Source: Salinigranum salinum (GTDB lineage: Archaea; Halobacteriota; Halobacteria; Halobacteriales; Haloferacaceae). From it: a stretch of DNA of 64,000 bases. The notes beneath the pieces are model-generated. The model was not told the DNA's origin. It saw only the letters and a list, made by a program, of their open reading frames with translations, and did not search any database. Positions 16,145-25,253 of this stretch are shown here, one piece after another. The stretch covers positions 372,001 to 436,000 of the forward strand of contig NZ_VTOJ01000001.1 in NCBI RefSeq assembly GCF_009176545.1, read 5' to 3'. Numbering within the stretch: position 1 is the first letter of the stretch; every line of letters starts with the position of its first letter. Both the position numbers and the translations under genes were made by a program.

Positions 16145-17035
16145 TCAGGGGACCGCGATGCCGCCGACCCCGCGGAGGCCGAGCGCCTGCGTCCGCGGGC
16201 CGTCGCCGGCGTCGACGAGGAACGTGCCGTCGCCGGTCACGGTGCAGACGAACCCGTCGCCGTAGGCGAACCCCACTGGGGGCCCGTCGAGCGGGAGGTC
16301 GACGGCGCGCCACTCCCCGCCGTCTCTCGCCTGCCGACGGCGGACGCCGGGCACCCCGGCGGCGTGGGCGCGCTCGCGGTCGGGGGTCGCGTCGACGACG
16401 TCCCACTCGCCGGCTTCGATCTCCATCCAGCCGTTCCCGAGGTAGAACAGCCCCTCACCCGTCGCCGCGAACGGCCCGGCGGCGGCGACGTCGCGGACGT
16501 CCGAGAGCCCGGCCGGGTGGAGGTCGCCCCCCACGATCCGGCGGACACCGTCGGCGGTCGCGACGAGCAGGGCGTCGACGCCACGGGCGCCGTCGACGCG
16601 GCCGACCGTCCGCCACGGGCCGGCGTCCGCGTCTGTCCCAGTCCCGGTGTCTGCGTCCGCATCCACGTCCGTCTCCACGTCCGCGTCACCGTCGGTACCA
16701 AGAGCCGACGCGAACGGAAGCGTCCCGACGCGACCGTCGTCGCCGACGGCGACGATCCGGTCGTCGGCGAGGCCGACCGCGGTCGCGGGCCCGAAGCCGG
16801 TCGCCTCGTAGCCCGGCGCGAGCAAGACGTCCTCGTCGGTCGCGACGGCGATCCTGCCATCTCGCCCGGCGACGTCCCGGGCGGTACAGCGGTGGTCGAC
16901 GTGGAACCCGCCGACGCGGTCGTCGGAGACGTCGACGACGACCACGCCGACGGCCGCCGCGACGAACACCTCGGTCTTGCCCGATCTCGACGAGAAGACG
17001 CGCTTCTCGTCGATCGAGAGGTCGTCGTCGGTCAT
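16145..17035 (-). CDS. Conserved haloarchaeal protein, likely beta-propeller (HVO_0234-like)
   Basis: 296 residues rich in short beta-strand pairs separated by Gly and Asp (VFVAAAVGVVVVDV, RIAVATDEDVLLAPG, GLFYLGNGWMEIEAG, GFVCTVTGDGTFLVD), which fits a WD/kelch-like propeller. From memory, a haloarchaeal family with this composition is called HVO_0234-like beta-propeller; I could not check it. An Asp/Thr-rich insert (about 118-140) looks like a variable loop. No catalytic residues are recognisable. It lies directly upstream of prs and downstream of a SWIM-domain gene on the same strand. Confidence 0.7.
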   Translation of the reverse strand: MTDDDLSIDEKRVFSSRSGKTEVFVAAAVGVVVVDVSDDRVGGFHVDHRCTARDVAGRDGRIAVATDEDVLLAPGYEATGFGPATAVGLADDRIVAVGDDGRVGTLPFASALGTDGDADVETDVDADADTGTGTDADAGPWRTVGRVDGARGVDALLVATADGVRRIVGGDLHPAGLSDVRDVAAAGPFAATGEGLFYLGNGWMEIEAGEWDVVDATPDRERAHAAGVPGVRRRQARDGGEWRAVDLPLDGPPVGFAYGDGFVCTVTGDGTFLVDAGDGPRTQALGLRGVGGIAVP

Positions 17036-17167
17036 ACCCGTACGTCGCTCGGCGCGATGGAAAGCGCTTCCGCTCGGGGCGGTTCTCCGTCGTCCTCGCG
17101 GTCGCGGGGACGAACACTCGGGGGTCGACCGACGTCCGTCAGGCCCGCCGCGACGACCGCTCTTCGA

Positions 17168-17617
17168 TCAGAGGAACTCTCTCACTTCGGAGTACCACAT
17201 GTCGTGGTGGTCGACCTCGCCGAGGGCCTCGGCGACGTCGACCGCGATGGCGTGCCAGCAACGCTGGTCGGGATCGTCCGGCGAGAGGTTGTACTCGGCG
17301 TCCTTGCAGGTGCAGCCGCCGTCCTCGACGACGTACTCGTCGTCGTAGCCGACGACGACGGTGAAGTCGCGGTACTGCTTGACACGACCCTCGGAGACGG
17401 CTTCGATGGCCCGCCGTCCCCGACTCCCGTGTGTCGAGACGATGGCGTCGACGACGGCGGGCGTGAGCCGACCCGCCGCGGCGAGCGACGCCCGCCAGCC
17501 GTCGGTGGAGTCGGGGACTGCGTCGCTCTCCTCGCCGCGATCGGCCTCGTCCCCGCGTCCGCTCCCGCGTTCGTCCCCACCGCCGTCGCGGTCGCGGTCG
17601 TCGTCGGCGTCCGTCAC
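17168..17617 (-). CDS. SWIM zinc-finger protein, haloarchaeal
   Basis: 149 residues from a GTG at 17617; an upstream ATG at 17644 adds only nine residues that overlap the promoter-like gcttttgcccg. The N-terminal 40 residues are an acidic, Gly/Asp-rich disordered arm. A helical region follows (LTPAVVDAIVSTHGSRGRRA), then the SWIM motif C102-T-C104 ... C120-W-H122 (CxCx15CxH), which binds zinc and usually mediates DNA or protein contact. The role is unknown. It is divergent from the gene at 17730, sharing a 112-base promoter region. Confidence 0.78.
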   Translation of the reverse strand: MTDADDDRDRDGGGDERGSGRGDEADRGEESDAVPDSTDGWRASLAAAGRLTPAVVDAIVSTHGSRGRRAIEAVSEGRVKQYRDFTVVVGYDDEYVVEDGGCTCKDAEYNLSPDDPDQRCWHAIAVDVAEALGEVDHHDMWYSEVREFL

Positions 17618-17729
17618 GGCACGCGGTTTGCCCGATGCGGGCAAAAGCCGTTCGGTCGTCGGGGGTTCGGCGACGTCGTCTCGGAGCCCCGGGCGGAACT
17701 GTCACACTCGTTCGCCGCCGCCGACTGGT

Positions 17730-18227
17730 ATGGACTCGGACGGACCGGTCCGCGGGGAGCACGACGCCGACGTCGCGGTCGAGGCGATCGAAGACGACGA
17801 GCACGTCGAGTACCTGCCGGACGAGCGCGCCGTCCGGTACGTCGCCGGCTGGATCGCGGCGGACGACTCGTCCGGGCGCGTGCCGCGGTTCTCGACGACC
17901 CCGTTCGAGCGGTGGGCCGAGACGCGGTGTCTCCACGGGGCCGCGCGTGCCGCCGCCACCCACGCGGCGGCCGAACTCGACGTCGACGACGAGACGGTCT
18001 CCGGCGGGGTGACTGCCGACGTCGACGGCATCGACCGGGCGGCCGTCGTGACGGTCCGAACGATCCTCGACCGTGAGGGACGGGTCGTCTCCGCGCCGGC
18101 AGTGGCGTTCGACGCGCTCGTCGCGGCGACCCCTCGCACCGTCGAGATACGCTACCGGCTCGCCGACCAGATGTCCGAGCGGGACGTGCCGGTGTACGCT
18201 CGGTCGATCGTCGAACGGCTTGAGTGA
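17730..18227 (+). CDS. Conserved haloarchaeal hypothetical protein
   Basis: 165 residues from the ATG at 17730. An acidic N-terminus (residues 1-35) precedes an alpha/beta region with [21 protein letters not shown] and a second half made of beta strands ([38 protein letters not shown]). No motif of a known enzyme is seen. It lies 98 bases before trm1 on the same strand and opposite the SWIM gene, a setting that suggests a conserved chromosomal neighbour rather than an acquired gene. Confidence 0.65.
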   Translation: MDSDGPVRGEHDADVAVEAIEDDEHVEYLPDERAVRYVAGWIAADDSSGRVPRFSTTPFERWAETRCLHGAARAAATHAAAELDVDDETVSGGVTADVDGIDRAAVVTVRTILDREGRVVSAPAVAFDALVAATPRTVEIRYRLADQMSERDVPVYARSIVERLE

Positions 18228-18325
18228 CTGCCGGGACGCACGGACGACCGGCGAACCACCCGCTCCGATCCGCGTACCGCGGTCGTATCAGAACCGCTTT
18301 GGGCCGCGCACACGGTCGGTCGATC

Positions 18326-19447
18326 ATGCTCGTCAGCGAGGGCGGCGTCGAGGTCGAGGTGCCCGAGGCACGCGACGGCGCCTCGGAAGGCAGCGGCGGC
18401 GGTGTCTTCTTCAACCCGACGCAGGAACTCAACCGGGACGTCACCGTCGCCGTTCTGCGCGCCTTCGAAGAGCGCGAACCGCGTGTGGAGTCGTACCTCG
18501 ACGCGATGGCGGCCTCGGGAATCAGAGGCGTGCGCGCCGGCCACGAGGGGTACGCGGTCACGTGTGCCGACGTCGACGCCGACGCGGTCGACCTCGCGCG
18601 GGAGAACCTCGCGCGCAACGGCGTCGACGGTCGGGCGGTCCACAGGGACGTCAACGCCCTCCTCCACGACGATGGCCCGTTCGACGTCGTCGACATCGAT
18701 CCGTTCGGGACGCCGATCCCGTTCGTCGACAGCGCCTTCGCGAACACGCGCGACCTCGTCTGCGTGACGGCGACGGACACCGCGCCGCTCTGTGGCGCCC
18801 ACCGCAACTCCGGGGTCCGAAAGTACGCCACAGTGCCGCAGAACACCGAGTACCACGCCGAGATGGGGCTTCGGGTCCTCGTCTCGGCACTCGTCCGAAC
18901 GGCGGCGCGGTACGACACTGCCGCCGTCCCGATCCTGTCGCACGTCACGCGCCACTACGCGCGGACGTATCTCGAACTGGACCACCGCGCGACGAGCGCC
19001 GACGCCACTCTCGAGGAACTGGGCTACGTCCACCACTGCGACGACTGCCTCCACCGCTCCGCCGAAGCGGGCCTCGTCGCACACCCGCCCGACGCGTGCC
19101 CGAACTGCGGCGCGTCGACCCGGACGGCCGGGCCGATCTGGCTCGGATCGATCCGCGACGCCGACTTCACCCGCGCCGTTCTCGACCGGGTGACCGACGA
19201 CATGGGCGCGGCGAAGCACGCGCGGTCGCTCCTCGAGACGCTCGCCGACGAGGTCGAGGCACCCACACACTTCGACCAGCACAAACTCTGCAAGGAGTGG
19301 GGGGTGCCCGCACCCGCGATGGACGACTTCGTCGACGCGCTCCGCGACGCCGGCCACGAGGCCTCGCGCGCACACTACCACGGCACGGCGCTGAAGACCA
19401 CCGCGTCGGTCGCCGAGATTCGCGCGGCGACGGCGGAACTGTTCTGA
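18326..19447 (+). CDS. trm1: tRNA (guanine(26)-N2)-dimethyltransferase Trm1
   Basis: 373 residues from the ATG at 18326, directly after a promoter-like region; typical archaeal length. Trm1 forms m2G/m2,2G at position 26 of tRNA using S-adenosylmethionine. Visible marks: the N-terminal [11 protein letters not shown] block (28-38), the SAM-binding region with [14 protein letters not shown], motif IV DPFG at 125-128, and a zinc ribbon C238-x2-C241 ... C258-x2-C261. The C-terminal winged-helix-like part includes [12 protein letters not shown]. There is no operon partner beyond the preceding hypothetical gene. Confidence 0.93.
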   Translation: MLVSEGGVEVEVPEARDGASEGSGGGVFFNPTQELNRDVTVAVLRAFEEREPRVESYLDAMAASGIRGVRAGHEGYAVTCADVDADAVDLARENLARNGVDGRAVHRDVNALLHDDGPFDVVDIDPFGTPIPFVDSAFANTRDLVCVTATDTAPLCGAHRNSGVRKYATVPQNTEYHAEMGLRVLVSALVRTAARYDTAAVPILSHVTRHYARTYLELDHRATSADATLEELGYVHHCDDCLHRSAEAGLVAHPPDACPNCGASTRTAGPIWLGSIRDADFTRAVLDRVTDDMGAAKHARSLLETLADEVEAPTHFDQHKLCKEWGVPAPAMDDFVDALRDAGHEASRAHYHGTALKTTASVAEIRAATAELF

Positions 19448-19472
19448 CGTCTGCCCCGCGACGCTCCACCGG

Positions 19473-19590
19473 CTGTTTCCCGACTCTCTCCCTGCTCCCC
19501 GGCCATCCATCTGTTTCCCGACTCCCTCCCTGTCCACTGGCTCCCCACCTGTCCCCGACTCCCTGCTTGACCCCGGCTCTCCACCTGCCC
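19473..19590 (+). repeat. C/T-rich degenerate tandem repeat, 38-bp period
   Basis: Three units start at 19473, 19511 and 19549. The first two share ctgtttcccgact and ccctccctg-type blocks; the third keeps ctgtccccgactccctg. The plus strand is nearly free of purine runs, so the minus strand is a long purine-rich tract. It fills most of the gap between trm1 and the YihY gene. Confidence 0.6.
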
Positions 19591-19659
19591 CCGCCACCAT
19601 CCGACGCCGTCGACCGGAGGCGTCGTCTTCTTGTATCGGCGGATTGAACGCTCGCCCGA

Positions 19660-20913
19660 ATGTCAACGCTCTCTCGGACGCAGACCGCGCGGGCCGTCGT
19701 AGATACGGTTCGCGACAAGGAGGTGACGTTCCTCGCTGCGGGTATCTCCTACTACATCCTCGTCTCGCTCGTGCCACTCCTGGTGCTGGCGCTCGTCGGC
19801 GCCGCGCTCGTCGGTGGCGAGGCGTTCAGCACCCGGGTGCTGGCGCTCGTCGACGCGAACCTCCCTGCGGGCAGGGGGATCGTCGCACAGGCGCTCGGCG
19901 ACCGGGTGTCACAGGGCGGGCTGGGCGTCGTGAGCCTGCTGTTGACCGTCTGGGGGGCGCTGAAGGTGTTCCGCGGGCTCGACACGGCGTTCAGCCGGAT
20001 CTATCCCGGCGACGCACGCGGGCTCGTCGCTCAGTTGAAAGACGGTGCGGCCGCGCTCGCGTCGATCGGTCTGGGCGTCGCTGGCGTCCTCGTCGTCGGC
20101 AGCCTCATCGCGCTCGTGGACCTCCCGCTCGTCGGCCTGGTCGGCCCGTTCGTCCTCCTGGCGACGCTCGTCGTCGCGTTCTTCCCCCTCTACTACATCC
20201 TCCCCAACGCCGACGTCTCTGTCAGGGAGGTGATTCCGGGGACCGTCTTCGCCGCGCTGGGGTGGGCGATCATCGCGACGGGTTTCGGGCTGTACGCCCA
20301 GTCGGCAGGGGGGAGCGTCGCCGGCGCGCTCGGGGCGATCCTCCTGTTGATGACGTGGTTCTACCTCTCGGGCATCGTCATCCTTACCGGCGCGGTGATC
20401 AACGCGGTCACCGGGGGCCGGACCGAATCAGACGGCGCGGACCGGCAGGTACAACACCGGGGAGACCGACGTGTCACATCGACAGAAATGAGCGAGGGCG
20501 AGACCGACACCGACCGACGCGAGACGATCGAACCGAGCGGTGCGCCCGACATCTCCGAACTGGAACACCGGGTCGAGGAGCTCCGGGCCGATCTCGACGA
20601 CTTCGAGCGCGACGTCGACGAGCGGACCCTCCCCAAGGCCGACGTCGAGGCCGAGCTGAAACGGTACGTCCGTCGGCGGATGCGGCGGGGCAAGGCACGC
20701 GGCTGGGGGCCGTACCTCGTGCTCCTCTACGGCACGGTGATGACGCTCGGCGCGTTCTTCTTCCTCGACGGGCTCTGGGCCATCCTCGCCATGATCGTCC
20801 TGTTCCTCTCGACGCTGGGGCTGTACGCGCTCTTCCTCGTCGTCGGTATCGGCTTCAACGTCCTCTCGGTCCCCGGCAAGGCCGCCGACGCGGTGCGTGA
20901 CCGCCGGAGCTGA
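19660..20913 (+). CDS. YihY/BrkB-family membrane protein fused to a coiled coil and C-terminal membrane pair
   Basis: 417 residues. Residues 1-255 form the YihY (UPF0761, once annotated ribonuclease BN) domain with about six helices, beginning DKEVTFLAAGISYYILVSLVP and containing FRGLDTAFSRIY and FPLYYILPN. An acidic linker (255-300) leads to a predicted coiled coil (ISELEHRVEELRADLDDFERD, about 300-345), then two further hydrophobic helices with WGPYLVLLYGTVMTLGAFFF. The YihY family's job is unresolved (envelope transport has been proposed). The C-terminal extension is a fusion not seen in the basic family. Promoter-like ttcttgtatcggcgg precedes the ATG. Confidence 0.85.
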   Translation: MSTLSRTQTARAVVDTVRDKEVTFLAAGISYYILVSLVPLLVLALVGAALVGGEAFSTRVLALVDANLPAGRGIVAQALGDRVSQGGLGVVSLLLTVWGALKVFRGLDTAFSRIYPGDARGLVAQLKDGAAALASIGLGVAGVLVVGSLIALVDLPLVGLVGPFVLLATLVVAFFPLYYILPNADVSVREVIPGTVFAALGWAIIATGFGLYAQSAGGSVAGALGAILLLMTWFYLSGIVILTGAVINAVTGGRTESDGADRQVQHRGDRRVTSTEMSEGETDTDRRETIEPSGAPDISELEHRVEELRADLDDFERDVDERTLPKADVEAELKRYVRRRMRRGKARGWGPYLVLLYGTVMTLGAFFFLDGLWAILAMIVLFLSTLGLYALFLVVGIGFNVLSVPGKAADAVRDRRS

Positions 20914-21082
20914 CTCCGAGGAGACGAGGAGACCGACCGTCGTCACGCCGACGAGTCCGACTCTCTTCCCGCTGACGAGACCACCCCTCGTCGCCCCGTC
21001 GTCCACCCCCCACCACGCCGCTGCGACGCTCGGCGGGTTCCGGGTCCACACCGTTATGACGGTCTCCGTCGAAGCGACACCG

Positions 21083-21397
21083 ATGATCAAGCTCGTCGTC
21101 ACCATGGACCGGCAACCGGGCACCACGACCGCGGCGTTCCGCCGCTACTACCGCGAGGAACACGCCCCGCTCGCCCGGCAACTCCCCGGTCTCGAACGCT
21201 ACACCGTCTCGTTCCCGCTCGTCCCCGAGGACAGCCCACACGACGCGCAGGCCGAACTCTACTACGAGAGCGCCGAGGCGCTCGACGAGTCGTTCGCCTC
21301 GGCGACCAGCACCGACGTGAGAGACGACCTGGCGGCTTTCGCGGACACCGACTCAGTCACGCGGTTCGTCGCCGACGAGGAGGTCTTCCTCGAGTGA
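21083..21397 (+). CDS. EthD-like dimeric alpha/beta-barrel protein
   Basis: 104 residues from the ATG at 21083 (MIKLVVTMDRQPG); an ATG at 21054 is also in frame. The pattern RRYYREEHAPLARQLPGLERYTVSF is the EthD signature found in small ferredoxin-like proteins that form dimeric barrels. The C-terminal VTRFVADEEVFLE is likewise typical. Some relatives act with cytochrome P450 or as small-molecule enzymes; nothing nearby indicates a substrate. Confidence 0.78.
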   Translation: MIKLVVTMDRQPGTTTAAFRRYYREEHAPLARQLPGLERYTVSFPLVPEDSPHDAQAELYYESAEALDESFASATSTDVRDDLAAFADTDSVTRFVADEEVFLE

Positions 21398-21520
21398 ACA
21401 GACGCCGGTGACGTCCCGTTCGGATCGGTCGTCTCGTACCGTCGGCTGTCACCGGTTCGAGACGGTCGACACCCCGAGGTCCGAACCCGTTCACGGACCG
21501 ACCGCCGACAGCCCACGGTG

Positions 21521-22426
21521 TCAGCCCACCGGCGTCACCGTCACCGAGACCACGTCCGCGACCGCGGGGTAGCTGAACCCGTCGTCGACCTCGGCGACGA
21601 GTCGGACCGTCCCGTTCTCGTCCTCGCCGGTGTCGGGCCCCGACTGCCGCGGTGCCTGGTTCGGCCCCGTCCCCGGCTCCTCGTTCACCTCGGTGCCGGC
21701 GTCCCACAGTTGGACCTGGTCGGTCACGTCACCGTCGACGGGCTCGTCGCCGTCGAACAGTGCGATCCCCTCGGGACCGGGCGCGTAGAAGAGGTCGTTC
21801 GACTGGATGAACATCGTGACGAACGACAGCCGCGCGTCGTGTCCGGCCGTCACCTCGAACTCGTAGGCGTCGCCGGACGCGATCGGTCCCGCCGATGACG
21901 CCCCTGCCGGTGTGTCGAACGCGTCGCCCGTCGTGGTCATCTCCATCCCGCCGAGCGACTCGACGAGCGTGGCGGGCATCCCGTCCTCGGCGATCCGTTC
22001 GAGCCCCTCGCTGGCGGGTTCGCCGGGCGTGAAGAGTACACCGGGATCGGTGTGGACGGCGAACGCACCCGGCGAGAGCGGGGCGGCGACGCTCCCGTCC
22101 ATGGTCCGGAGCGTGTCTCCCGTCGAGACGTTCTCGATGCGGACCCGGAACTCCTGTGCCATCGACTCCCCGCCGTCCATGTCCGACTCGGTCATCGAAT
22201 CGTCGTCCATCTCCGTCTCGGTCATGCCGTCGTCCATGCCCGACTCGGTCATGCCGTCGTCCATGTCCGTCTCGGTCATCGAACCGTCGTCCATCCCCGA
22301 CTCGGTCGCCGTCGCCTCGCCGCTGCCGCCCTGTCCGGCACAGCCAGCCAGTCCAGCGAGCAGGACGCCACCACCGATCTGTACGAACCGCCGTCTACTC
22401 GGGGTACTGATACTGTCGTCGATCAT
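21521..22426 (-). CDS. Tat lipoprotein with Met/Asp-rich repeats and a spondin-N-like domain
   Basis: 301 residues from the ATG at 22426. A twin-arginine signal (RRRFVQIGGGVLLAGLAGC) with lipobox C29 marks export in folded form and lipid anchoring outside the membrane. Residues 45-89 hold ten methionines in a repeat of about MDDGMTE (45, 50, 55, 59, 64, 68, 73, 78, 83, 89). The rest resembles a spondin-N fold protein (FRVRIENVST, PGAFAVHTDPGVLFTPGEPA, RLSFVTMFIQSNDLFYAP). Such proteins in prokaryotes are secreted and uncharacterised. The Met-rich arm could bind soft metals such as Cu(I). The two genes upstream on the same strand are DUF2182 and DUF1326. Confidence 0.82.
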   Translation of the reverse strand: MIDDSISTPSRRRFVQIGGGVLLAGLAGCAGQGGSGEATATESGMDDGSMTETDMDDGMTESGMDDGMTETEMDDDSMTESDMDGGESMAQEFRVRIENVSTGDTLRTMDGSVAAPLSPGAFAVHTDPGVLFTPGEPASEGLERIAEDGMPATLVESLGGMEMTTTGDAFDTPAGASSAGPIASGDAYEFEVTAGHDARLSFVTMFIQSNDLFYAPGPEGIALFDGDEPVDGDVTDQVQLWDAGTEVNEEPGTGPNQAPRQSGPDTGEDENGTVRLVAEVDDGFSYPAVADVVSVTVTPVG

Positions 22427-22661
22427 TGACGTTTCACGTCTCGACCGTCGCCACCAGTCCGAATGAACATTTTTCAAACTTCGTATATATTGTCCACTGA
22501 ATCCGGGACGACTCTCTGCCACTGTGCGCCGAATTCGGGCTCACTCTCTCCCAAATTCGACGTGACTCGACTCGATCCGACGCGAGTCGGCTCAACGGTC
22601 CGCCGACGAACCGGTGTCGTCGACTCCCGACTCCGGACGGCGTCCCCGGTTGGAAATTCAG
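22427..22661 (-). promoter_or_regulatory. Promoter region of the spondin-like lipoprotein gene
   Basis: On the minus strand the element caatatatacgaag (plus-strand 22481-22495) is the only strong TATA-like sequence in this 235-base gap. It lies about 60 bases before the ATG at 22426. The gap separates the lipoprotein from the DUF1326-DUF2182 pair, so it is probably transcribed on its own. Confidence 0.45.
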
Positions 22662-23480
22662 CTACACGATCCCGACGATCGGACCGACGAGCACGACGAC
22701 GCCGGCGACGCCTGCGGCGAGACCGACACCGCGCGCGAGCGTGTCGCCCCACGACACCGTCCGCTCAACCGAGAGCACGACGGTGATGGCCGCCATCCAG
22801 ACGAGGTTCATCGTCCCAACGACGACCATGAACGCGAACAGCGCCCAGCAGCAGCCGAGGCAGAACCAGCCGTGTTCGAGACCCATCCGTGCCGCGCCCC
22901 GAACGCCGGGGTGGTGATGGGTCAGCAGGAATCCCAGGGGCGTCCGGCAGTGGCTGAGACAGCGGTCCTTGTACGGCGACAGCTGGTACGCCGCGAGCAC
23001 GAGGAGCGTCCCCCCGAGGAGGACGCCCGACCCGGCGACGCGGGCGAGCGGCGTGAAATGGTTCACGACCAGCGGGACGACGCCGACGCCGGTCCAGAGC
23101 AGCGTGTACGCCCCGAGGAACGCGCCGACACGCGCCAGTCGCTCGTGTCTGTCCCGGCCGGCCAGCGTGCCGTGGTACATCCTCACCAGCGGAACCGACG
23201 ACGGGTACATCATCGCGACCATCATGACTCCCCACATGAGGAGGTAGAGCACCCAGCCTGACACTCCCGCTCCCGTCGCCATCATCTCGGGCACGCCCGG
23301 ATCGGCCATGTCCATCGTCATACCCATGCCGCCGCTCGTGCCGGGCATCGGGAGCAACTGACCGATCATCGCGAGCCAGGCAAGCAGGGCGACCACGTAC
23401 ACGACGAGTCCGACGAGACGCGTCTCGCGGAGGCCGAGCGTGCTTCGCCGTCTGCTGCCGACAGTTTCTCCCGACCCCAT
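22662..23480 (-). CDS. DUF2182 membrane protein (predicted metal-binding)
   Basis: 272 residues with about seven hydrophobic helices. Family blocks are MMVAMMYPSSVPLVRMY (86-102), LSPYKDRCLSHCRTPLGFL (167-185) and EHGWFCLGCCWAL (202-214). Candidate metal ligands are C174, C178, H188-H190, C207, C210 and C211. The loop after the first helix is Met-rich (M45, M52, M54, M56, M58, M66, M67). DUF2182 proteins are described as predicted metal-binding integral membrane proteins with no proven substrate. The gene starts 4 bases after the stop of the DUF1326 gene, a clear operon. Confidence 0.88.
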   Translation of the reverse strand: MGSGETVGSRRRSTLGLRETRLVGLVVYVVALLAWLAMIGQLLPMPGTSGGMGMTMDMADPGVPEMMATGAGVSGWVLYLLMWGVMMVAMMYPSSVPLVRMYHGTLAGRDRHERLARVGAFLGAYTLLWTGVGVVPLVVNHFTPLARVAGSGVLLGGTLLVLAAYQLSPYKDRCLSHCRTPLGFLLTHHHPGVRGAARMGLEHGWFCLGCCWALFAFMVVVGTMNLVWMAAITVVLSVERTVSWGDTLARGVGLAAGVAGVVVLVGPIVGIV

Positions 23481-23484
23481 GGCC

Positions 23485-24093
23485 TCAGGCGTTCGTCAGC
23501 TCGAAGTCACAGACGAAGGCGTTGTTGCCGCCCAGGTCCCAGTCGAACCGGTCGTTGTACGACACCGTGGCGCTCGTCGACTTGGCGACATTCATCACAC
23601 CACTCGACGTGAACGGGTGCGGCGAAATAGTCGCCGCTTCCTGGTTGAATCCGACCCTCTCGACTACCTCCATGGCGATGTCGTCGCCGAACGACACGCG
23701 GGTGGTGTCGCCGTCGCGCTCGAACTCGACCGGCCCTGTCGCCACCTCGGTCGACCGGAAGTGCGTATCGGCCACGGGGGCGAAGATTCCCCCTGTCCGG
23801 CCCAGATAGATATCCTCGAGGGCGGCCCGCTCCTCCTCGCTCGCCTCCTCGTCGACGAGCAATACCACGTCGTACTGCGTCGAAGGGTCGAAAAACACGC
23901 CCTCGTCGCTGGAGATGAGAAACGCCGCTTTCCGTCCACTCAGATCCACGTCACCGTACTTCCCGCTCGTGATGTTCCACGCCAGCGCGGCCGTACAGAA
24001 ATCGTCGTCCGGCGGCTCTAACATGATGCACTGGCAGGCCACGTCGCAGTTGCAGGCCTCTGCGTACTCCCCGCTGAGTTTCCAGGTCTCCAT
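23485..24093 (-). CDS. DUF1326 family protein with N-terminal cysteine cluster
   Basis: 202 residues. The N-terminus carries the family's cysteines: C14, C16, C20, C22 (EACNCDVACQC) and C33, a plausible metal site. GVFFDPSTQYDVVLLVD and FRSTEVATGPVEFERDGD belong to the beta-rich remainder. There is no signal peptide, so the protein is cytoplasmic. DUF1326 and DUF2182 are recurrent neighbours in bacteria and archaea, and their function is unknown. It is the first gene of a two-gene operon, with a promoter in 24094-24242. Confidence 0.88.
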   Translation of the reverse strand: METWKLSGEYAEACNCDVACQCIMLEPPDDDFCTAALAWNITSGKYGDVDLSGRKAAFLISSDEGVFFDPSTQYDVVLLVDEEASEEERAALEDIYLGRTGGIFAPVADTHFRSTEVATGPVEFERDGDTTRVSFGDDIAMEVVERVGFNQEAATISPHPFTSSGVMNVAKSTSATVSYNDRFDWDLGGNNAFVCDFELTNA

Positions 24094-24242
24094 ACTTTTG
24101 CACCATGTTAGCCCATGACATATTAACTAATAAACATAACTATTATTGTATCTGTTTGTTTGCGGCTGAGAACAACTCCCCGCGGCTGCGTCGATCGGCG
24201 CGACCCACCGGCTTATATGCCCCGTGCACCCTCCGTACCGGT
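24094..24242. promoter_or_regulatory. AT-rich divergent promoter region
   Basis: The stretch gacatattaactaataaac and the following ataactattattgtatctg is the most AT-rich point of this neighbourhood. It serves DUF1326 to the left (ATG at 24093) and, further right, the PAP2 gene, which has its own cggcttatatgccccg about 25-35 bases before the ATG at 24243. I see no clear operator palindrome. Confidence 0.5.
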
Positions 24243-25154
24243 ATGCGCGGACTCGGTGAACTCGCCGTCGTCTCCGGTCTCTCCCCCGTCGTCGTCGACC
24301 TCTTCGGCGTCCTCACCCGGCTCGGCGACCCGTGGCTCCTCCTCGGGGCGCTCGCCCTCCTCTACGCCGTTGCGGACCGTCTCGCCCTCGACCGGCGGCG
24401 AGTAGGGCTCGTCTTCGCGGCCGCCTTCCTCGCCCTCGGTGTGACACTGGCGCTGAAGGCGGCCTTCGCCCTCCCCCGCCCGCCCGGTGCCGCCGCCGAG
24501 GGGTACGGCTTCCCGAGCGGCCACGCGCTCGGGACGACGGTCGTCTGGGGGACTGCAGCCGTGGTCCTCGACGTCGGTCGCCGTCGCCTCTGGACGGCGG
24601 TCGCCGCCGCCGTCGTCCTCCTCGTCGCCGCCTCGCGCGTCGTCATCGGCGTCCACTACCTCGTCGACGTCGTCGTCGGCGTCGGCGTCGGTCTCGCCGT
24701 CGTCGGCGTCGCACTCGCCGTCGGCGTCGGTCGACTCCCCCGTCTCACGCGGTCCACACGTCAGGGGGTCGGCGGGGTCGCGGTCGAGCGGGTGTCACAC
24801 GCGGACGTCGACCGCGTGTTCGCTCTCGCCGCGGGCGTCGGTCTCGTCGCCCTCCTGCTCCGTGCGTCGCCGGACACGCTCCTCACCGCGGGGGCGGCGC
24901 TCGGCGGCTGGTCGGGGTGGCGCGTCGCCGAGCCGACGGTCGACGTCGACACGCACAGATCGTCCGTCCCGCTCAGTGGGACTGCCGTCTCTGTCGCCGG
25001 CCTCCCGCTCGTTCTGGGTGGACTGCTCACTGCCGACGTCATCGCCGAGGCCGCCGCGACCCCCGGCCTCCTGACGATGGGGGTCGCAGGGGTGTTCGTC
25101 GCCCTCCTGTTCGCGTTGCCGCGGCTGGCCGTTCGCGTCGTCGGTTCGGTGTAG
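24243..25154 (+). CDS. PAP2-superfamily membrane phosphatase
   Basis: 303 residues from the ATG at 24243. The three catalytic motifs of lipid phosphatases are complete: K-x6-RP (KAAFALPRP), PSGH (GFPSGHALG) and SR-x5-H-x3-D (SRVVIGVHYLVD). Several hydrophobic helices surround them. The second half (from about residue 195) is a further membrane region of four or so helices joined by an Arg/Thr-rich linker, an extension beyond the basic 200-residue fold. Such enzymes dephosphorylate isoprenoid or phosphatidyl phosphates at the outer face of the membrane. The exact substrate is unknown. Confidence 0.88.
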   Translation: MRGLGELAVVSGLSPVVVDLFGVLTRLGDPWLLLGALALLYAVADRLALDRRRVGLVFAAAFLALGVTLALKAAFALPRPPGAAAEGYGFPSGHALGTTVVWGTAAVVLDVGRRRLWTAVAAAVVLLVAASRVVIGVHYLVDVVVGVGVGLAVVGVALAVGVGRLPRLTRSTRQGVGGVAVERVSHADVDRVFALAAGVGLVALLLRASPDTLLTAGAALGGWSGWRVAEPTVDVDTHRSSVPLSGTAVSVAGLPLVLGGLLTADVIAEAAATPGLLTMGVAGVFVALLFALPRLAVRVVGSV

Positions 25155-25253
25155 TCGTCGGCGTGTGGCCCGCTGGCCAGTGCCCGTGTGATCGCACGGC
25201 TTCGGCTGTCGGTGACGAGCCCGTCGAAAAAATTCGGTCGTGGTCGGCGAGCG

